A stretch of DNA of 50,744 bases from contig NZ_BCNF01000070.1 in the NCBI RefSeq assembly GCF_001485495.1, positions 1 through 50,744 of the forward strand. Direction: 5' to 3'. Shown piece after piece: positions 24,777-33,421 of the stretch. The notes beneath the pieces were generated by a model. It saw nothing but the letters and a program-made list of their open reading frames with translations, searched no databases and had not been told where the DNA came from. A program made the position numbers and the translations under genes. This stretch comes from Gordonia desulfuricans NBRC 100010 (lineage in GTDB: Bacteria; Actinomycetota; Actinomycetes; Mycobacteriales; Mycobacteriaceae). Each line of letters opens with the position of its first letter. The first letter of the stretch is position 1.

Positions 24777-26474
24777 TCAGACGCAGCGAATCCTCGGTTC
24801 CGGCTCGTAGCGGACCGTTCGGGTGTGCCGGCTGATCTCGGCACCGGTCTTCGCATCGGTGATCACCCGGGTGTTCGACGTGGTGAATCCGCGCCCGCCA
24901 CCACTGGCGATGCAGTCACTGCCGCGCGGGACCTTCTTGAGCTCCGGGGAGGTGTGCGCATAGCGCGCACCGGTGATCGACTCCACCTCGACGGTCTTGG
25001 TGCTCCACATCCGCACGGTCACCGCCGACGGGCTCCAGCTGGTCTCGATCAGGACGCCGTGCCGGGTGTCGTTGCCGATCACCAGGTCGATCGCGCCGTC
25101 GTACACCGTCGCCTCGCGCGCCTCCGGGTAGCGGGAGATGTAGTAGGAGTGCTCGGTGTGGTCGACGTCGGTGAGCCCGGCGAAGTAGGCGGCGTTGTAC
25201 AGCGTGGTCGCGAACTGCGAGATGCCGCCGCCGACAGCGTTGGTGGCGCGGCCGTGGTCGATCACCGTGGAGGTCACATATCCCTGTGCCGAGCCGCGCG
25301 GGCCGGTGTGCCCGTTCAGGCTGAAGGTGCGTCCGGGCAGGATCAGCGCGCCGTCGACCGCCGCTGCGGTCAGGCGGATGTTCTCCCCCGACGCCGACGA
25401 GAAGCCGCCGGTGGTGAACTCCGAGACCAGTTCACGCACACCGAGCCCCCGGGCCTTCGCGGTGGTCAGTGTGGGGAGCAACGGGCGGTACACGGCCTCG
25501 GCGGACCGTGGGGCGGTGGCCGTGACGAGTACGTGCTCGATCGCGGCGAAGGTCTTCTCCCAGTCGATCGCCGCACCATCGCGCGACGGCACGACCTTCG
25601 GCGACCCGGAGGCGAGCGAGAACCGTGCGTTCACCGGCTTGGACTCCGAGCGCACCAGCCCGGCGAGCACCTTCTTGCCCCGGGTGCGGTCGATGTGCGG
25701 GACCAGGCCGCCGCGACCGTCGGGGACGAAGGTGAGAACCATGCCGATCTGTTCGGGGGTCAGCCGCACCGAGACGCGGTCACGGCCGGTGACGACGACG
25801 TCGGCGGAGACCGCGCGTTCGGCTGCGCCGTCGACGGTCGCGGCGACCACCGCGGCGCTCACCGTCGGCGAGAACGGTTCCATCGGGAGATCGACGGTGC
25901 TGCCGGTCAGCCACTCACGGGCCAGCACCGACGCCGCGGCGTCGCGGTCGACCCGTAGCCCGCCGCGAGGATTGTCGGCGACCGGCTCGGTCCCGTCGTA
26001 GTGCACGCCGCCCTCGACCGCGGCGCGTTCGAGATCGCCGCGCCGGGCGTCGATCGCCGACGACAGGGCCGTGGCGTCCACGCCGACCACCGGGTCGACG
26101 ACGTGGGAACGCCCGAACAGCGCGAGTAACCGGCTGAACGGATTGCGGGGCTGGTCCCGGAGCCGGTCGGCGGTGGCCTCGGCGTCGAAGGTCAGACCCA
26201 GTTCATCCGGGCCGATCTGTGCCGAACCGGACGTGGTGCGCACCGAGACCGGCGCCTCGGTCCGGTCGGTCATCGCCGCGATCTGCGGCGACAGCTGCGC
26301 GGCCGACAGGTTTCCGGTGTCGCGACCGGCGGTCACCGCGCCGCGCGCGGTGTGTCCGTCGGTGACGAGCAGGTCGGCGGCGAGCAGCAGGGTTATGACG
26401 GAGGTCACACAGATCCCAACGCGGAGCACTGCCGTGATGCGGCGTCGCGGCGCGGATCTCACTGTGTCACTCAT
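24777..26474 (-). CDS. VanW family cell-envelope protein
   Basis: A 565-residue protein with one N-terminal membrane anchor (about residues 13-36), then a large extracytoplasmic region containing repeated peptidoglycan-binding-4-like segments (ADRLRDQPRNPF and similar) and a C-terminal VanW domain (about 355-490; LPGRTFSLNGHTGPR, GGGISQFATTLYNAAYFAGL). VanW proteins are common in Gram-positive envelopes; their biochemical role is unclear. A longer version from TTG at 26492 is possible, with AGGAGG 11 nt upstream of that TTG; the ATG at 26474 is given here as the more conventional start. The mRNA appears to have a structured leader. Confidence 0.85.
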   Translation of the reverse strand: MSDTVRSAPRRRITAVLRVGICVTSVITLLLAADLLVTDGHTARGAVTAGRDTGNLSAAQLSPQIAAMTDRTEAPVSVRTTSGSAQIGPDELGLTFDAEATADRLRDQPRNPFSRLLALFGRSHVVDPVVGVDATALSSAIDARRGDLERAAVEGGVHYDGTEPVADNPRGGLRVDRDAAASVLAREWLTGSTVDLPMEPFSPTVSAAVVAATVDGAAERAVSADVVVTGRDRVSVRLTPEQIGMVLTFVPDGRGGLVPHIDRTRGKKVLAGLVRSESKPVNARFSLASGSPKVVPSRDGAAIDWEKTFAAIEHVLVTATAPRSAEAVYRPLLPTLTTAKARGLGVRELVSEFTTGGFSSASGENIRLTAAAVDGALILPGRTFSLNGHTGPRGSAQGYVTSTVIDHGRATNAVGGGISQFATTLYNAAYFAGLTDVDHTEHSYYISRYPEAREATVYDGAIDLVIGNDTRHGVLIETSWSPSAVTVRMWSTKTVEVESITGARYAHTSPELKKVPRGSDCIASGGGRGFTTSNTRVITDAKTGAEISRHTRTVRYEPEPRIRCV

Positions 26475-26523
26475 ACCGAACAAATGTGGCAAATGCGACC
26501 CGGCCTCCTGATGCCGGATTGCG

Positions 26524-26619
26524 ATCGAGGGCCTGGCGTGCGGACTATCCGCAGGCCAAGCCCTCGATATGGTTTGCGCCCCGGCTGAGCTGTCGGGTCG
26601 GGGGTCTGACAGCTCAACC
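26524..26619 (-). promoter_or_regulatory. Two-hairpin structured leader upstream of the VanW gene
   Basis: Hairpin 1 (26583-26619) has a 12-bp stem around GAGCTGTC/GACAGCTC. Hairpin 2 (26524-26568) has 9 bp (ATCGAGGGC/GCCCTCGAT), one wobble, 4 bp, a 1x1 internal loop, 6 bp and a 3-nt loop. In each, one position is C-A on the plus strand but G-U in a minus-strand transcript, so pairing is continuous only in RNA transcribed toward VanW. AGGAGG and the start codon follow within 50 nt. It lies in a 397-bp gap (26493-26889) that also has an AT-richer stretch (26620-26710) with possible -10 sequences. The RNA class is unrecognised. Confidence 0.5.
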
Positions 26620-26824
26620 GAAGCTAACCCGTATATCTACCCGCTCCTGCCGGGCGTTACAGCCCCCCACGCCCAACTGTTTGCAAATCGATATCCAACG
26701 ATTGACGATCCTTCGACGACGACTGCCGGGCATCACGTTTGCGCAGGTCAGAGCGACCATACAGGTGCTGCCGTGTGTATATTGCGATCTACGTCACACC
26801 CAGCACCGGCGCCGGCAGACGAAA

Positions 26825-26860
26825 CGGCCCCACCGCCGGAAACACCGGACGGTGGGGCCG
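26825..26860 (-). terminator. Terminator of fadA2
   Basis: Arms CGGCCCCACCG (26825-26835) and CGGTGGGGCCG (26850-26860) close a loop that can pair further (CCGG/CCGG). On the minus strand the stem is followed by TTTCGTC. It lies 30 bp beyond the fadA2 stop codon. Confidence 0.75.
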
Positions 26861-26889
26861 CTCGAGCCACTGGTGAGGCCTACCGGAAC

Positions 26890-28185
26890 TCAGCCCTCGA
26901 TGATCGCGGTGACGCCCTGGCCACCGGCGGCACAGATCGAGATCAGCGCGCGACCGCCGCCGTTCTCCTTGATCTGCTTGGCGGCCTGCGCGACGATCCG
27001 GCCGCCGGTCGCGGCAAACGGGTGGCCGGCCGCCAGCGACGAGCCGTTGACGTTGAGCTTGGCGCGATCGATCGAGCCGAGCGCCTTGTCCAGGCCGAGG
27101 CGCTCCTTGCAGTACTCCTCGGACTCCCAGGCCTGCAGCGTCGCGAGCACGACCGATGCGAATGCCTCGTGGATCTCGTAGAAGTCGAAATCCTGCAGGG
27201 TGAGCCCGTTGCGGGCCAGCAGGCGCGGCACCGCGTAGGTCGGGGCCATCAGCAGACCGTCGGGGCCGTTGACGTAGTCGACGGCGGCGGTCTCGGAGTC
27301 GACGAAGTAGGCGAGCACCGGCAGCCCCTTCTCCTGCGCCCACTCGTCGGTCGACAGCAGCACCGTCGACGCGCCGTCGGTGAGCGGGGTGGAGTTGCCC
27401 GCGGTCATGGTGGCGTCGCCGAGGGAGACCCCGAAGACCGGCTTGAGCTTGGCCAGCTTCTCGGCGGTGGAGTCGCCGCGCAGGTTCTGGTCGCGGGTCA
27501 GCCCGAGGAACGGGGTGATCAGGTCGTCGAAGAAACCGGAATCGTAGGCGGCGGCCATCTTCTGGTGGCTGGCGGCGGCGAGCGCGTCCTGATCGGCCCG
27601 CTTGATGCCGAACTCCTTGGCGGTGATCGCGGCGTGGTCACCCATCGACATCCCGGTACGGGGCTCACCGTTGCGCGGGATCTCGATACCGAGCTGCGGC
27701 AGCACCTTCAGCACGCCGAGCAGCTGGTCCTTGGTGGAGCGGGCGCGGTTGACCTCGAGGAGCTGACGACGCATTCCCTCCGAGACACCGATCGGGGCGT
27801 CGGAGGTGGTGTCCACGCCACCGCCGACGGCGACGTCGTAACGCCCGCGTGCGATGCCGTCGGCGACCGCGGTGATCGCCTGCAGGCCGGTGCCGCAGGC
27901 CTGCTGGATGTCGAAGGCCGGGGTGTACGGCGAGAGTGCCGAGCCGAGGACACATTCGCGGATGAGATTGAAATCACGTGCATGCTTGAGCACCGCGCCA
28001 CCGGCCACCATGCCGAGCTGCTCACCCTGCAGGCCGAAGCGCCCGACCAGCCCGTCGAGGGCCGCGGTGAACATGTCTTGGTTGCTGACCTTGGCGTATG
28101 CCTTGTCCTGCCGCGCGAACGGGATGCGGTTGCCGCCGAGGATCGCGACCGGACGCTCGGTACGGGTCTTGGGTGTGTTGGCCAC
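26890..28185 (-). CDS. fadA2: Acetyl-CoA C-acyltransferase (thiolase) FadA2
   Basis: A 431-residue thiolase, the last step of beta-oxidation (3-ketoacyl-CoA + CoA to acetyl-CoA + shortened acyl-CoA). The nucleophile Cys97 lies in [12 protein letters not shown]; His residues are in YEIHEAFA and [11 protein letters not shown], and the second active-site cysteine in SICAAGGQG. Length and N-terminus agree with mycobacterial FadA2 (about 440 aa). It is divergent from fabG4 across a 137-bp region containing the shared operator. Enzyme and regulation suggest it works with FadE5, FabG4 and HtdX as a complete fatty-acid cycle. Confidence 0.95.
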   Translation of the reverse strand: MANTPKTRTERPVAILGGNRIPFARQDKAYAKVSNQDMFTAALDGLVGRFGLQGEQLGMVAGGAVLKHARDFNLIRECVLGSALSPYTPAFDIQQACGTGLQAITAVADGIARGRYDVAVGGGVDTTSDAPIGVSEGMRRQLLEVNRARSTKDQLLGVLKVLPQLGIEIPRNGEPRTGMSMGDHAAITAKEFGIKRADQDALAAASHQKMAAAYDSGFFDDLITPFLGLTRDQNLRGDSTAEKLAKLKPVFGVSLGDATMTAGNSTPLTDGASTVLLSTDEWAQEKGLPVLAYFVDSETAAVDYVNGPDGLLMAPTYAVPRLLARNGLTLQDFDFYEIHEAFASVVLATLQAWESEEYCKERLGLDKALGSIDRAKLNVNGSSLAAGHPFAATGGRIVAQAAKQIKENGGGRALISICAAGGQGVTAIIEG

Positions 28186-28228
28186 GAGAGAACTCCCAGG
28201 GGTGTCGATTGGTGTCTATAGCGTATTC

Positions 28229-28242
28229 TTACTCCAGAGTAA
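28229..28242. promoter_or_regulatory. TTAC-N6-GTAA operator in the divergent fadA2/fabG4 promoter region
   Basis: TTACTCCAGAGTAA, extended by one more pair to CTTACTCCAGAGTAAG (28228-28243). A TATTCT -10-like box for fabG4 (28224-28229) abuts it, and on the minus strand TACGCT/TATAGA sequences follow it toward fadA2. One bound repressor could shut off both directions. Confidence 0.6.
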
Positions 28243-28322
28243 GTTCGTTGTCGAACGGCGGCCACCCGGGTGGACGCCGACAATCCAGCACGAGACGTGC
28301 GAATCAGACAGAGGAGATCCAC

Positions 28323-29687
28323 GTGGCTGCCAACGCCAACCCCGGCCTGTACTCGAGCTTCGTCCACTCCGGACCCGGTGCGTTCATCGCCAAGCAGGCC
28401 GGCCTGCCCGTGCCGCCGAGGCTGCGCCGCTACAAGCCGTCCGAGCCGCCGCTGCCCGGCCCCGTGCTGCTCGGCGGACAGGGCCGGCTGGTCGAGCCGT
28501 TGCGCGAGATCCTCGCCGACGACGACTACACCCTGATCCAGAACGCCACCACCGGCCGCAGCGCCGACAAGTACGGCGGCCTGGTCTTCGACGCCACCGG
28601 CATCACGAAGCCGGCCGAGCTGGAGCAGCTGTTCGAGTTCTTCCAGCCCGTCATGCGCTCCACCGCCGCCTGTGCGCGGTTCGTCGTCATCGGCACCACC
28701 CCGGAGCTGATCACCGACCCCGACGAGCACGTCGCCCAGCGCGCCCTCGAGGGCTTCACCCGCTCGCTCGGCAAGGAGCTGCTCAAGGGTTCCACCGTGC
28801 AGCTGGTGTACGTCTCCCCCGACGCCAAGACCGGTCTGACCGGCCTGGAGTCGACGCTGCGCTTCGTGCTGTCGGCGAAGTCGGCATTCGTCGACGCCCA
28901 GGTGATCCGGGTGGGCGCGGCCGACGCGACCGCCCCCGCGAGCTGGGATCGTCCGCTCGAGGGCAAGGTCGCCGTGGTCACCGGTGCCGCCCGCGGCATC
29001 GGCGCGACCATCGCCGAGGTCCTCTCCCGCGACGGCGCGCACGTCATCTGCGCCGACATCCCGGCCGCCGGTGAGGCGCTCGCCGAGACCGCCAACAAGG
29101 TCGGCGGCACCGCCTTCCCGCTGGACGTGTCCGCCCCCGACGCCGGGGACAAGCTCGCCGAGCACGCCCTGGAGCGTCACGGCGGCATCGACATCATCGT
29201 CAACAACGCCGGCATCACCCGCGACAAGCTGCTCGCGAACATGGACGACGCCCGCTGGAACTCGGTGATCTCGGTCAACCTGATCGCCCCGCAGCAGCTG
29301 GTCGGCGCACTCGTCGCCAAGGACGCCCTGCGCGCCGGCGGTGCCGTCGTGGACGTGTCGTCGATCGCCGGTATCGCGGGCAACCGCGGCCAGACCAACT
29401 ACGGCGCCTCCAAGGCCGGCGTCATCGGTCTGGTGGACGCCTACGCCCCGATCCTCGCCGAGAAGGGCATCACCATCAACGCCGTCGCACCCGGCTTCAT
29501 CGAGACCAAGATGACCGCGGCCATCCCGCTGGCCACCCGGGAGGCGGGCCGCCTGATGAGCTCGCTGCAGCAGGGCGGCCAGACCGTCGACGTCGCCGAG
29601 ACCGTCGCCTACTTCGCCAACCCGGCCAGCAATGCGATCACCGGCAACGTGGTGCGCGTGTGCGGCCAGGGCTTCCTGGGGGCGTGA
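28323..29687 (+). CDS. fabG4: 3-oxoacyl reductase FabG4 (high-molecular-weight FabG)
   Basis: A 454-residue reductase, the same length as M. tuberculosis FabG4, which reduces 3-ketoacyl-CoA/ACP with NADH. It has an N-terminal flavodoxin-like domain (about 1-200) typical of the high-molecular-weight FabG group. The C-terminal SDR domain has [19 protein letters not shown], and the catalytic residues Ser347 (VSSIAG), Tyr360 and Lys364 (YGASK). The start is GTG 28323, with GAGGAG 6 nt upstream. Its stop codon overlaps the htdX ATG (TGATG), so the two genes are translationally coupled. Confidence 0.97.
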   Translation: MAANANPGLYSSFVHSGPGAFIAKQAGLPVPPRLRRYKPSEPPLPGPVLLGGQGRLVEPLREILADDDYTLIQNATTGRSADKYGGLVFDATGITKPAELEQLFEFFQPVMRSTAACARFVVIGTTPELITDPDEHVAQRALEGFTRSLGKELLKGSTVQLVYVSPDAKTGLTGLESTLRFVLSAKSAFVDAQVIRVGAADATAPASWDRPLEGKVAVVTGAARGIGATIAEVLSRDGAHVICADIPAAGEALAETANKVGGTAFPLDVSAPDAGDKLAEHALERHGGIDIIVNNAGITRDKLLANMDDARWNSVISVNLIAPQQLVGALVAKDALRAGGAVVDVSSIAGIAGNRGQTNYGASKAGVIGLVDAYAPILAEKGITINAVAPGFIETKMTAAIPLATREAGRLMSSLQQGGQTVDVAETVAYFANPASNAITGNVVRVCGQGFLGA

Positions 29688-30574
29688 TGAGCAAGACCAT
29701 CGTCCTCGACGGCCCGCCGTCGACCGTCGAGGTCTACGGCAAGGCCGTGGCCGCCATGCTGCCGGTGATCGGCAAGTCGGGTCCGGTACGCCCGGACGCA
29801 CCGCTGCCCGACACCCGCTACCGCCTCGAGAACGTCCGGGTGGACGCCGACGCCCTGTTGGCCTATACCCGGGCGACCGGTCAGCGGTTCGGCGCGACGC
29901 TACCGATCACCTATCCGTTCGTCCTGCAGTTCCCGCTCGCGATGAAGATCATGACCGACGACGACTTCCCTTTCGGTGCAGTCGGTTCGGTGCATCTGGA
30001 GAACACCGTCCATCGGCTGCGGCCGATCGGTGTGGACGAGCCGCTGACCATCGAGACACACGCGGAGAACCTGCGTGAGCACCGCAAGGGCATGTTGGTC
30101 GACATGATCAGCGAGTTCACCGTCGGCTCCGAGCTGGTGACCCGGCAGGTGGCCACCTTCCTCACCCAGCAGCGCACCAGCCTCTCGGATGCCCCGCGCG
30201 GCCCGCAACCGCGCGAGCAGGCCCCGCCGCCGCCGGATTCGGTTCTGGCCGTGGACCTGCACCGCATCCGTGAGTACGCGGCGGCATCGGGTGACCGCAA
30301 TCCGATCCACATGGGCGACCTGCCGGCCAAGGCATTCGGCTTCCCGAAGGCCATCGCACACGGAATGTGGAGTGCCGCAGCGGCTGTGGCCAACGTCGAG
30401 GCCCAGCTGCCCGGCAACGTCGTCTACACCACCCGATGGGGCAAGCCGATCCTGTTGCCCGCCAAGGTGAACGTGTACACCCACCGCACCGGCGGACCCG
30501 GCGGCTTCGACATCTCGATCCTCAACCGGCGCAAGGGTTATCCGCACCTGACCGCGACCACCCGCGAGGGCTGA
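29687..30574 (+). CDS. htdX: 3-hydroxyacyl-thioester dehydratase HtdX (MaoC-like)
   Basis: A 295-residue double-hotdog dehydratase/hydratase acting on 3-hydroxyacyl thioesters. The hydratase-2 motif with the catalytic Asp-His pair is visible in YAAASGDRNPIHMGD, followed by AFGFPKAIAHGMW. The N-terminal half is a degenerate hotdog domain. It overlaps fabG4 by one base (ATG within TGATG), the same gene pair as Rv0242c-Rv0241c. Whether the pair runs in the biosynthetic or degradative direction in vivo is not decided by sequence; the operator shared with fadE5 and fadA2 favours fatty-acid turnover. Confidence 0.93.
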   Translation: MSKTIVLDGPPSTVEVYGKAVAAMLPVIGKSGPVRPDAPLPDTRYRLENVRVDADALLAYTRATGQRFGATLPITYPFVLQFPLAMKIMTDDDFPFGAVGSVHLENTVHRLRPIGVDEPLTIETHAENLREHRKGMLVDMISEFTVGSELVTRQVATFLTQQRTSLSDAPRGPQPREQAPPPPDSVLAVDLHRIREYAAASGDRNPIHMGDLPAKAFGFPKAIAHGMWSAAAAVANVEAQLPGNVVYTTRWGKPILLPAKVNVYTHRTGGPGGFDISILNRRKGYPHLTATTREG

Positions 30575-30603
30575 GTCCGGCTCCGCGCGTCACCGCACCA
30601 CAT

Positions 30604-30639
30604 ATCCGCCCCACCACAGATCACCGTGGTGGGGCGGAT
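30604..30639 (+). terminator. Terminator of fabG4-htdX
   Basis: Perfect 14-bp arms (30604-30617 and 30626-30639) with an 8-nt loop, 29 bp after the htdX stop codon. Confidence 0.75.
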
Positions 30640-30725
30640 CTGCGTTTGCGCGGCGAGGAGTGCGTCCGGTGCGGCGGAAGAACCGGTACCGGGGCGAGAG
30701 GGACCGGAGATCCCCACGCAGTACT

Positions 30726-30800
30726 CATCTGCGCGGTGAATCCACCACGCAGATGGGAGATGACCGCGCAGATGGGAGATGACCGCGCAGCGCGGAGATG
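30726..30800. repeat. Three tandem 19-bp repeats with an inverted partial copy
   Basis: Units at 30744-30762, 30763-30781 and 30782-30800 follow ACCGCGCAGATGGGAGATG; unit 1 differs at one base and unit 3 at three, all within the middle. An inverted copy of the first 12 bases lies at 30726-30737. The array sits in the 266-bp convergent gap between htdX and tetR, beyond the htdX terminator. There are no spacers, so it is not a CRISPR. It could be a transcription-end structure, a protein-binding array or inert satellite DNA. Confidence 0.8.
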
Positions 30801-30840
30801 CGCGCGCAGTTGCCCGGGCCGATGCCGTCGGGGCGCAGGG

Positions 30841-31446
30841 TCAGGGCGTGTGGACGCCGACACCCTTCAGGCCGCGCCAGGTGATACCGACCAGCAGGTC
30901 GGTGGCGGTGTCCAGGTCGACGTCGCCCTCGCTGATCCGGTCGGCGACGGCCTCACCGGCCCCGACCAGCGCGACGGCGGTCAGCTCGAAGTCGATGTCG
31001 CGGGCGCTCTCGACGGTGGTACCGCGGCGGATCAACCCGGCGACGGCCTCGACGACACGCTCACGGCTCTCGGTGACGATGCCGGCGAAGTTCGTGGTGC
31101 CGACGGCGACGCGGTAGAGCACCCGCCAGGACTCGCGGTGCTCGTGGACATAGCGGAGGAACTCGCGGACCACGGTGCGCGCCTGCTCGCTCTGGCGCAG
31201 GCCGGGGTCGAATCCCGTCGCCATCGCATCGATGAACCGGCCGGACTCACGGGCGATGCATGCGCTGAACAGCTCCTCCTTGGAGCCGTAGTACAGGTAC
31301 AGCATCGGCTTGGAGATCTGCGCCTGCGCGGCGATGGAATCCATGGATGCGTCCCGGAAACCGTTCTCCGCGAACACCGTGACCGCGGCGTCGAGCATCT
31401 GCTGCTCGCGCACCGCGCGTGGCAGTCGCTTGGTTCCGCCGACCAT
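30841..31446 (-). CDS. TetR family regulator, Rv0238-like
   Basis: A 201-residue TetR repressor: N-terminal helix-turn-helix (about residues 12-60; MDSIAAQAQISKPMLYLYYGSKEELF) and a helical ligand domain. Location between the htdX end and lpqI is that of Rv0238 in M. tuberculosis. GGAGG precedes the ATG. A TTAC-N6-GTAA site lies 52-65 bp upstream of its start, which fits autorepression, and the same motif precedes fadE5 and fadA2/fabG4. A fatty acyl-CoA effector is plausible but unproved. Confidence 0.9.
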   Translation of the reverse strand: MVGGTKRLPRAVREQQMLDAAVTVFAENGFRDASMDSIAAQAQISKPMLYLYYGSKEELFSACIARESGRFIDAMATGFDPGLRQSEQARTVVREFLRYVHEHRESWRVLYRVAVGTTNFAGIVTESRERVVEAVAGLIRRGTTVESARDIDFELTAVALVGAGEAVADRISEGDVDLDTATDLLVGITWRGLKGVGVHTP

Positions 31447-31497
31447 CGTCGCCTCCAGACATTCTTGGCAGGGTATCGAGCTACCCTACCCGCAAAC

Positions 31498-31511
31498 TTA
31501 CCAGGCAGTAA
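31498..31511 (-). promoter_or_regulatory. TTAC-N6-GTAA operator before tetR
   Basis: TTACCAGGCAGTAA, extended to ACTTAC...GTAAGT. On the minus strand a -10-like TAGGGT follows about 9 nt downstream, so the site would lie between -35 and -10 of the tetR promoter. It shares TTAC-N6-GTAA with the fadE5 and fadA2/fabG4 sites. Confidence 0.6.
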
Positions 31512-31548
31512 GTTCATGCTTCGTCCGGAGGCCGATCGTCCGACTCTA

Positions 31549-32781
31549 TCAGCAGGTCAGCTGCCCCTTGGCACGCAGGATGCGCACCACCGAGGCGTTG
31601 ACCTTCTGCTCGCTCAGCTTCCCGGAGCGGACGGCGGCCTCGAGCCGGTCGAGCACCGCGGGCACCGCATCGGTGCTGATCCACAGCGCGATGTCGCCGC
31701 CGGCGACCAGGAACCGCTGCACCGCCTCGGGCAGCGGATACCGCTGGGTGATGGCCCCCATCCCGGACAGGTCGTCGGAGAACACGACGCCGTCGAACGC
31801 CGGGCCGCCGTAGGGCTGACCGGAGCGCAGCATCCCGATCGCCTTGGCGCTCAGGCTCGCCGGGGTGTCGCCGACGGTCAGCCCCGGCACGATGAGGTGA
31901 CCGACCATCACCCCGGCGTTGCCCGGATCGCGCAGCAGCGTCTTGTACGGAACCAGGTCGGAACCGATCAGCTGACTCAGCGGCGGCGTGCGCACCACGC
32001 CCAGATGAGAGTCGCCCGACCCGTGACCGTGGCCCGGGAAGTGCTTGTACACCGGCATGATTCCGGCCGCCTGCAGCCCCTCGGCGAAGGCCTGCCCGTA
32101 GCGGGTGACGGTCTCCGGGTCGTCGGAGAACGAGCGGTCGCCGATCACCTCGTCGTCGGCCTCGTCGCTGACGTCGACGTCGGGGGCGAAGTCGACGGTG
32201 ATGCCCTTGGCCTTCATCTGTTCGCCCAGCCGGGTGGCCAGGGCCCGCACCTGCTCGGGGGTCTGCGTACGGGCCAGCTCCCGCGCCGACGGGCTGTCGA
32301 TACCGAGCGAGGACAGCCGCGACACCCGGCCGCCCTCCTGGTCGACGGTGACCATCAGCGGCACCGTCGACTTCGCCTGGACCTTCTTCAGGGCGGCGGG
32401 GTCGGTCAGGATCGACTTGTCGGTCCAGCTGCCGATGAAGATGCCGCCGACCGGCTCGGCCGAGACCAGCGAGAGCGCATCGGCGGTCCCGGTCACGCCG
32501 ACCACGATCGACTGGCCGAGCTTCTGCCGCAGCGTCATCGACTCCAGTTCGTCGGCGCCGCAGCCCACCGGCACCACCGAGGCCGAGGCCGGACTGCTCG
32601 ACGCGGCGCTCGACGGCGCCGACCGCGACGACGCGGTGGTCGTCGCCGACGAGGTCCCCCCGGCGGCCGGCGACGGGTCGGAGTCACACGCGGTGAAGAT
32701 CGCCGTCACCGTGCCGAGTGCGGTGACCAGGCACAGCAGGTCGCGGACGGTGCGGGTTCGACGTCGTCGAGTTGAGCCCAT
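31549..32781 (-). CDS. lpqI: Lipoprotein beta-N-acetylglucosaminidase LpqI (GH3, NagZ-type)
   Basis: A 410-residue GH3 enzyme that removes GlcNAc from muropeptides during cell-wall recycling. Signal peptide with lipobox FTAC (lipid Cys32), a Ser/Ala/Thr-rich linker to about 70, then the GH3 barrel. The NagZ-type motif KHFPGHGHGSGDSH (about residue 245) carries the acid/base His-Asp pair, and FSDDLSGMGAI carries the nucleophile Asp. Located outside the membrane, in agreement with mycobacterial LpqI. The start ATG 32781 has a -10-like CAGACT ending 6 nt before it on the minus strand. It is divergent from the universal stress gene with only 29 bp between start codons. Confidence 0.95.
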   Translation of the reverse strand: MGSTRRRRTRTVRDLLCLVTALGTVTAIFTACDSDPSPAAGGTSSATTTASSRSAPSSAASSSPASASVVPVGCGADELESMTLRQKLGQSIVVGVTGTADALSLVSAEPVGGIFIGSWTDKSILTDPAALKKVQAKSTVPLMVTVDQEGGRVSRLSSLGIDSPSARELARTQTPEQVRALATRLGEQMKAKGITVDFAPDVDVSDEADDEVIGDRSFSDDPETVTRYGQAFAEGLQAAGIMPVYKHFPGHGHGSGDSHLGVVRTPPLSQLIGSDLVPYKTLLRDPGNAGVMVGHLIVPGLTVGDTPASLSAKAIGMLRSGQPYGGPAFDGVVFSDDLSGMGAITQRYPLPEAVQRFLVAGGDIALWISTDAVPAVLDRLEAAVRSGKLSEQKVNASVVRILRAKGQLTC

Positions 32782-32810
32782 GGCACGAGTCTGGCATGTA
32801 CCCTCGGAAC
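32782..32810. promoter_or_regulatory. Ultra-compact divergent promoter pair, lpqI and usp
   Basis: Only 29 bp separate the two start codons. Toward lpqI, CAGACT (32788-32793 on the minus strand) ends 6 nt before its ATG. Toward usp, TACCCT (32799-32804) ends 6 nt before its ATG. The two -10 boxes are 5 bp apart, and each -35 region must lie inside the opposite gene, so the promoters should exclude each other. Confidence 0.55.
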
Positions 32811-33368
32811 ATGGATTCGCGGTCCATTTCCGCAGCTTCCCGGCCCGGCCCCGGTCGCGCCGACCCAGGGCGCGCCCAGGCCCTGATGATCGCCTTCGAC
32901 GGCAGCCCCAACGCCGAACGTGCCGTCGTGTATGCCGGACAGTTCCTGCGCGCGCCGATCGCCCATGTGGTGACCGCATGGCAGCCCGGTGCCCTCAGCC
33001 CCACCCGGATGTCCACCCTCTCCGCCGGGATCCAGCCCTTCGTCGACACCGCGCCACTGGAGATCGAGGTCGACGACTCGCTGCGTGAGGAGGCCGCCGA
33101 GATCAACGCCCGCGGCGTGGCGATGGCCCGCGACGCCGGGCTCGAGGCCACCGGCACGCTGGTCGAGGTGGAGTCGACGGTGTGGGGTGCGCTGGTCGCC
33201 GCCGCCGACGCCCTCGACGTCGACCTGCTGGTGACCGGTACCCGCGGCGACACCGGCCTCAAGGCACTGCTGCACTCGAGCGTCGCCGAACGCGTCCTCC
33301 GGCACTGCCACCGCCCGGTGTTCATCGTCCCGGCCTCCTGCGACCAGCAACCCAGCGTCACGCCGTAG
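32811..33368 (+). CDS. Universal stress protein
   Basis: A 185-residue single-domain USP: strand 1 ALMIAFDGSPNAERAVVYAG, and C-terminal VTGTRGDTGLKALLHSSVAERVLRHCHRPVFIV, which contains the ATP-binding G-x2-G-x9-G-S/T type arrangement in variant form. USPs bind ATP and are induced by hypoxia or stress in mycobacteria. ATG 32811 is selected because TACCCT lies 6 nt before it. A 20-residue basic/Pro/Gly N-terminal extension precedes the fold. The gene is absent at this place in the M. tuberculosis block. Confidence 0.88.
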   Translation: MDSRSISAASRPGPGRADPGRAQALMIAFDGSPNAERAVVYAGQFLRAPIAHVVTAWQPGALSPTRMSTLSAGIQPFVDTAPLEIEVDDSLREEAAEINARGVAMARDAGLEATGTLVEVESTVWGALVAAADALDVDLLVTGTRGDTGLKALLHSSVAERVLRHCHRPVFIVPASCDQQPSVTP

Positions 33369-33421
33369 CGACGACGATTCCGGTGGGACCCGACGACGCT
33401 CCCGGTGCGACCCGACTCCGG

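Noticed and set aside
26524..26619. c-di-AMP (ydaO) riboswitch
   Set aside because: The position upstream of an envelope gene fits, but the conserved core of the class was not seen; kept only as an unclassified structured leader.
27708..29801. A 697-residue minus-strand frame over fadA2 and fabG4
   Set aside because: Antisense or out-of-frame shadow of two well-supported enzymes.
30726..30800. CRISPR array
   Set aside because: The 19-bp units are directly adjacent without spacers and there are no cas genes.
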